64,000 nt of DNA from an uncultured Marmoricola sp. Lineage in GTDB: Bacteria > Actinomycetota > Actinomycetes > Propionibacteriales > Nocardioidaceae. Shown here in pieces: positions 62,817-64,000 of the stretch. Each line of letters begins with the position of its first letter. Position 1 is the first letter of the stretch. The translations under genes and the position numbers were made by a program. Under the pieces are notes generated by a model. That model saw only the letters and a program-made list of their open reading frames with translations. It searched no databases and was not told the DNA's origin. The stretch spans positions 1-64,000 of the forward strand of contig NZ_CALTZE010000001.1 of NCBI RefSeq assembly GCF_943913695.1, in the 5' to 3' direction.

Positions 62817-63377
62817 GTGACGACCGCGCAGCCACCTGCCGAGGAGAGCGCCGAGGGGCGCGTCGTCCTCGACGCCCGTGACATCGACCGGGCGCTGACC
62901 CGCATCTCCCACGAGATCCTGGAGCGCAACAAGGGCTCCGAGGATCTGCTGCTCCTCGGGATCCCGACCCGCGGCGTCCACCTCGCCCAGCGCGTGGCCG
63001 CGATCATGTCGCGCGTCGAGGGTCGCGAGGTGCCGCTGGGCTCCCTCGACGTGACGATGTACCGCGACGACCTGCGGCTGCGGCCGGCCCGCGCGCTGAT
63101 GCACACCGAGATCCCGACCGACGGCATCGACGGCCGCACCGTGGTGCTGGTCGACGACGTGCTCTTCTCGGGACGCACGATCCGCGCCGCGCTCGACGCG
63201 ATGAACGACATCGGCCGACCGCAGGCGGTGCAGCTGGCGGTGCTGGTCGACCGGGGTCACCGGGAGCTGCCGATCCGTGCCGACTTCGTCGGCAAGAACC
63301 TCCCGACCTCGCTGGTCGAGAAGGTCGCCGTACGCCTGACCGAGCACGACGACCACGACGGGGTGACGATCCGATGA
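62817..63377 (+). CDS. pyrR: PyrR bifunctional regulator / uracil phosphoribosyltransferase
   Basis: The 186-residue protein regulates pyrimidine synthesis by binding the leader RNA when UMP or UTP is high, and has weak uracil phosphoribosyltransferase activity. The PRPP loop TVVLVDDVLFSGRTIRAALD is intact, as is LLLLGIPTRGVHLAQRVAA. GTG 62817 has AAGGAGG five bases upstream. It is followed by pyrB with an ATGA overlap, the usual pyr operon order. Confidence 0.96.
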   Translation: MTTAQPPAEESAEGRVVLDARDIDRALTRISHEILERNKGSEDLLLLGIPTRGVHLAQRVAAIMSRVEGREVPLGSLDVTMYRDDLRLRPARALMHTEIPTDGIDGRTVVLVDDVLFSGRTIRAALDAMNDIGRPQAVQLAVLVDRGHRELPIRADFVGKNLPTSLVEKVAVRLTEHDDHDGVTIR

Positions 63378-64000
63378 GGCGCCACCTGCTCTCCGCCGGC
63401 GACCTGACCCGCGACGACGCGATGCTGGTCCTGGAGACCGCCGAGGAGATGCGCTCCCTGGCCGACCGGCCGATCAAGAAGCTGCCCGCGCTGCGTGGCC
63501 GCACGGTGGTCAACCTCTTCTTCGAGGACTCCACGCGCACCCGGATCTCCTTCGAGGCCGCCGCCAAGCGGCTCTCCGCCGACGTCATCAACTTCTCGGC
63601 CAAGGGCTCCTCGCTGTCCAAGGGCGAGTCGCTGAAGGACACCGCGCTGACCCTGGAGGCGATGGGCGCCGACGCCGTGGTCTGCCGCCACTGGGCCAGC
63701 GGTGCGCCGCACCTGCTGGCGCACGCCGGCTGGTCGCGCAGCAGCGTGGTCAACGCCGGCGACGGCACCCACGAGCACCCCACCCAGGCCCTGCTCGACG
63801 CCTTCACGATGTGGCGCCACCTGGGCGACCTCGACGGCCGCAAGGTCACCATCGTCGGCGACGTGCTGCACAGCCGGGTCGCGCGCTCCAACGCGCTGCT
63901 GCTGCGCACGCTGGGGGCCGAGGTCACCCTCGTCGCGCCGCCGACCCTGCTGCCGTACGGCGTGGAGGGCTGGGGTGTCGCGACGTCCTACGACCTCGAC
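63374..64000 (+). CDS. pyrB: Aspartate carbamoyltransferase (3' end outside window)
   Basis: The 209 visible residues cover the carbamoyl-phosphate domain and the start of the aspartate domain. The carbamoyl-phosphate motif FFEDSTRTRISFEAA is intact, followed by KGSSLSKGESLKDT and DGTHEHPTQALLDAFT. The enzyme makes carbamoyl-aspartate in pyrimidine synthesis. Start ATG 63374 overlaps the pyrR stop. The gene is cut by the window edge. Confidence 0.97.
   Translation, partial: MRRHLLSAGDLTRDDAMLVLETAEEMRSLADRPIKKLPALRGRTVVNLFFEDSTRTRISFEAAAKRLSADVINFSAKGSSLSKGESLKDTALTLEAMGADAVVCRHWASGAPHLLAHAGWSRSSVVNAGDGTHEHPTQALLDAFTMWRHLGDLDGRKVTIVGDVLHSRVARSNALLLRTLGAEVTLVAPPTLLPYGVEGWGVATSYDLD

Overview
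The window comes from a very GC-rich actinobacterium, most likely a Nocardioides-like member of the Nocardioidaceae. This is inferred from the strong G/C third-position bias, the many GTG starts and GTGA/ATGA gene junctions, SOS and leaderless promoter styles typical of actinobacteria, and the gene families present. It is one contiguous chromosomal stretch with an accessory segment at its left end and the start of the pyrimidine operon at its right end.

Region 1 (1-7018) looks like part of an integrated mobile element. A leftward set of small genes encodes a sigma-region-4-like protein, an excisionase-type helix-turn-helix protein, a coiled-coil protein, a small unknown, a winged-helix protein, a second coiled-coil protein and two Cys-rich zinc-ribbon/HNH-like proteins; the last runs off the window. 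The winged-helix gene carries a striking iteron-like DNA repeat array in its own 3' half (3020-3238). A rightward gene at 5980 has an IF2-N-like domain and a LexA-box-like palindrome just before its start. No integrase or attachment site is visible.

Region 2 (7015-15702) is chromosomal: a divergent DNA-repair pair (ATP-dependent ligase LigB and an AlkA-type glycosylase), a two-domain SCP2 protein, a gamma-glutamyltransferase, an acyl-CoA synthetase and three Lrp/AsnC regulators in tandem. The ligase/glycosylase divergon and the distant uvrB (40400) share a promoter layout resembling the RecA-independent, PafBC-type damage-inducible motif.

Region 3 (15879-37868) is a polyamine locus split by unrelated genes. 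PotDABC imports putrescine/spermidine; an FAD amine oxidase follows in the same operon. Further right lie an aminotransferase, a gamma-aminobutyraldehyde-type dehydrogenase, a saccharopine-dehydrogenase-like enzyme, an agmatinase, a LysR regulator and a GABA transaminase. Together these could convert agmatine and putrescine through 4-aminobutanal and GABA to succinate semialdehyde. Between the two halves sit DUF2254 and DUF1684 proteins, a gamma-carbonic-anhydrase-like protein, an ATPase-acetyltransferase fusion, a flavin monooxygenase and the CstA/YbdD pyruvate transporter pair.

Region 4 (37959-51496) holds an AbiEi/DUF559-like gene bracketed by two matching hairpin repeats, a phospholipase-D/cardiolipin synthase-like protein, uvrB, a lipoprotein, a transporter, an ion channel, two Mce-associated-type membrane proteins, a flavin reductase, and a glycosyltransferase/methyltransferase/prenyltransferase-like/methyltransferase cluster of unknown product.

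Region 5 (51497-64000) has two dense arrays of dispersed GC-rich repeats around a GIY-YIG nuclease gene, a secreted GH14 beta-amylase, efp-nusB, a double-GNAT gene, a disulfide oxidoreductase, a sulfotransferase/class-IV aminotransferase pair, a DUF222/HNH gene with a LexA-like site at its promoter, a transporter, and pyrR-pyrB preceded by a probable PyrR-binding leader.
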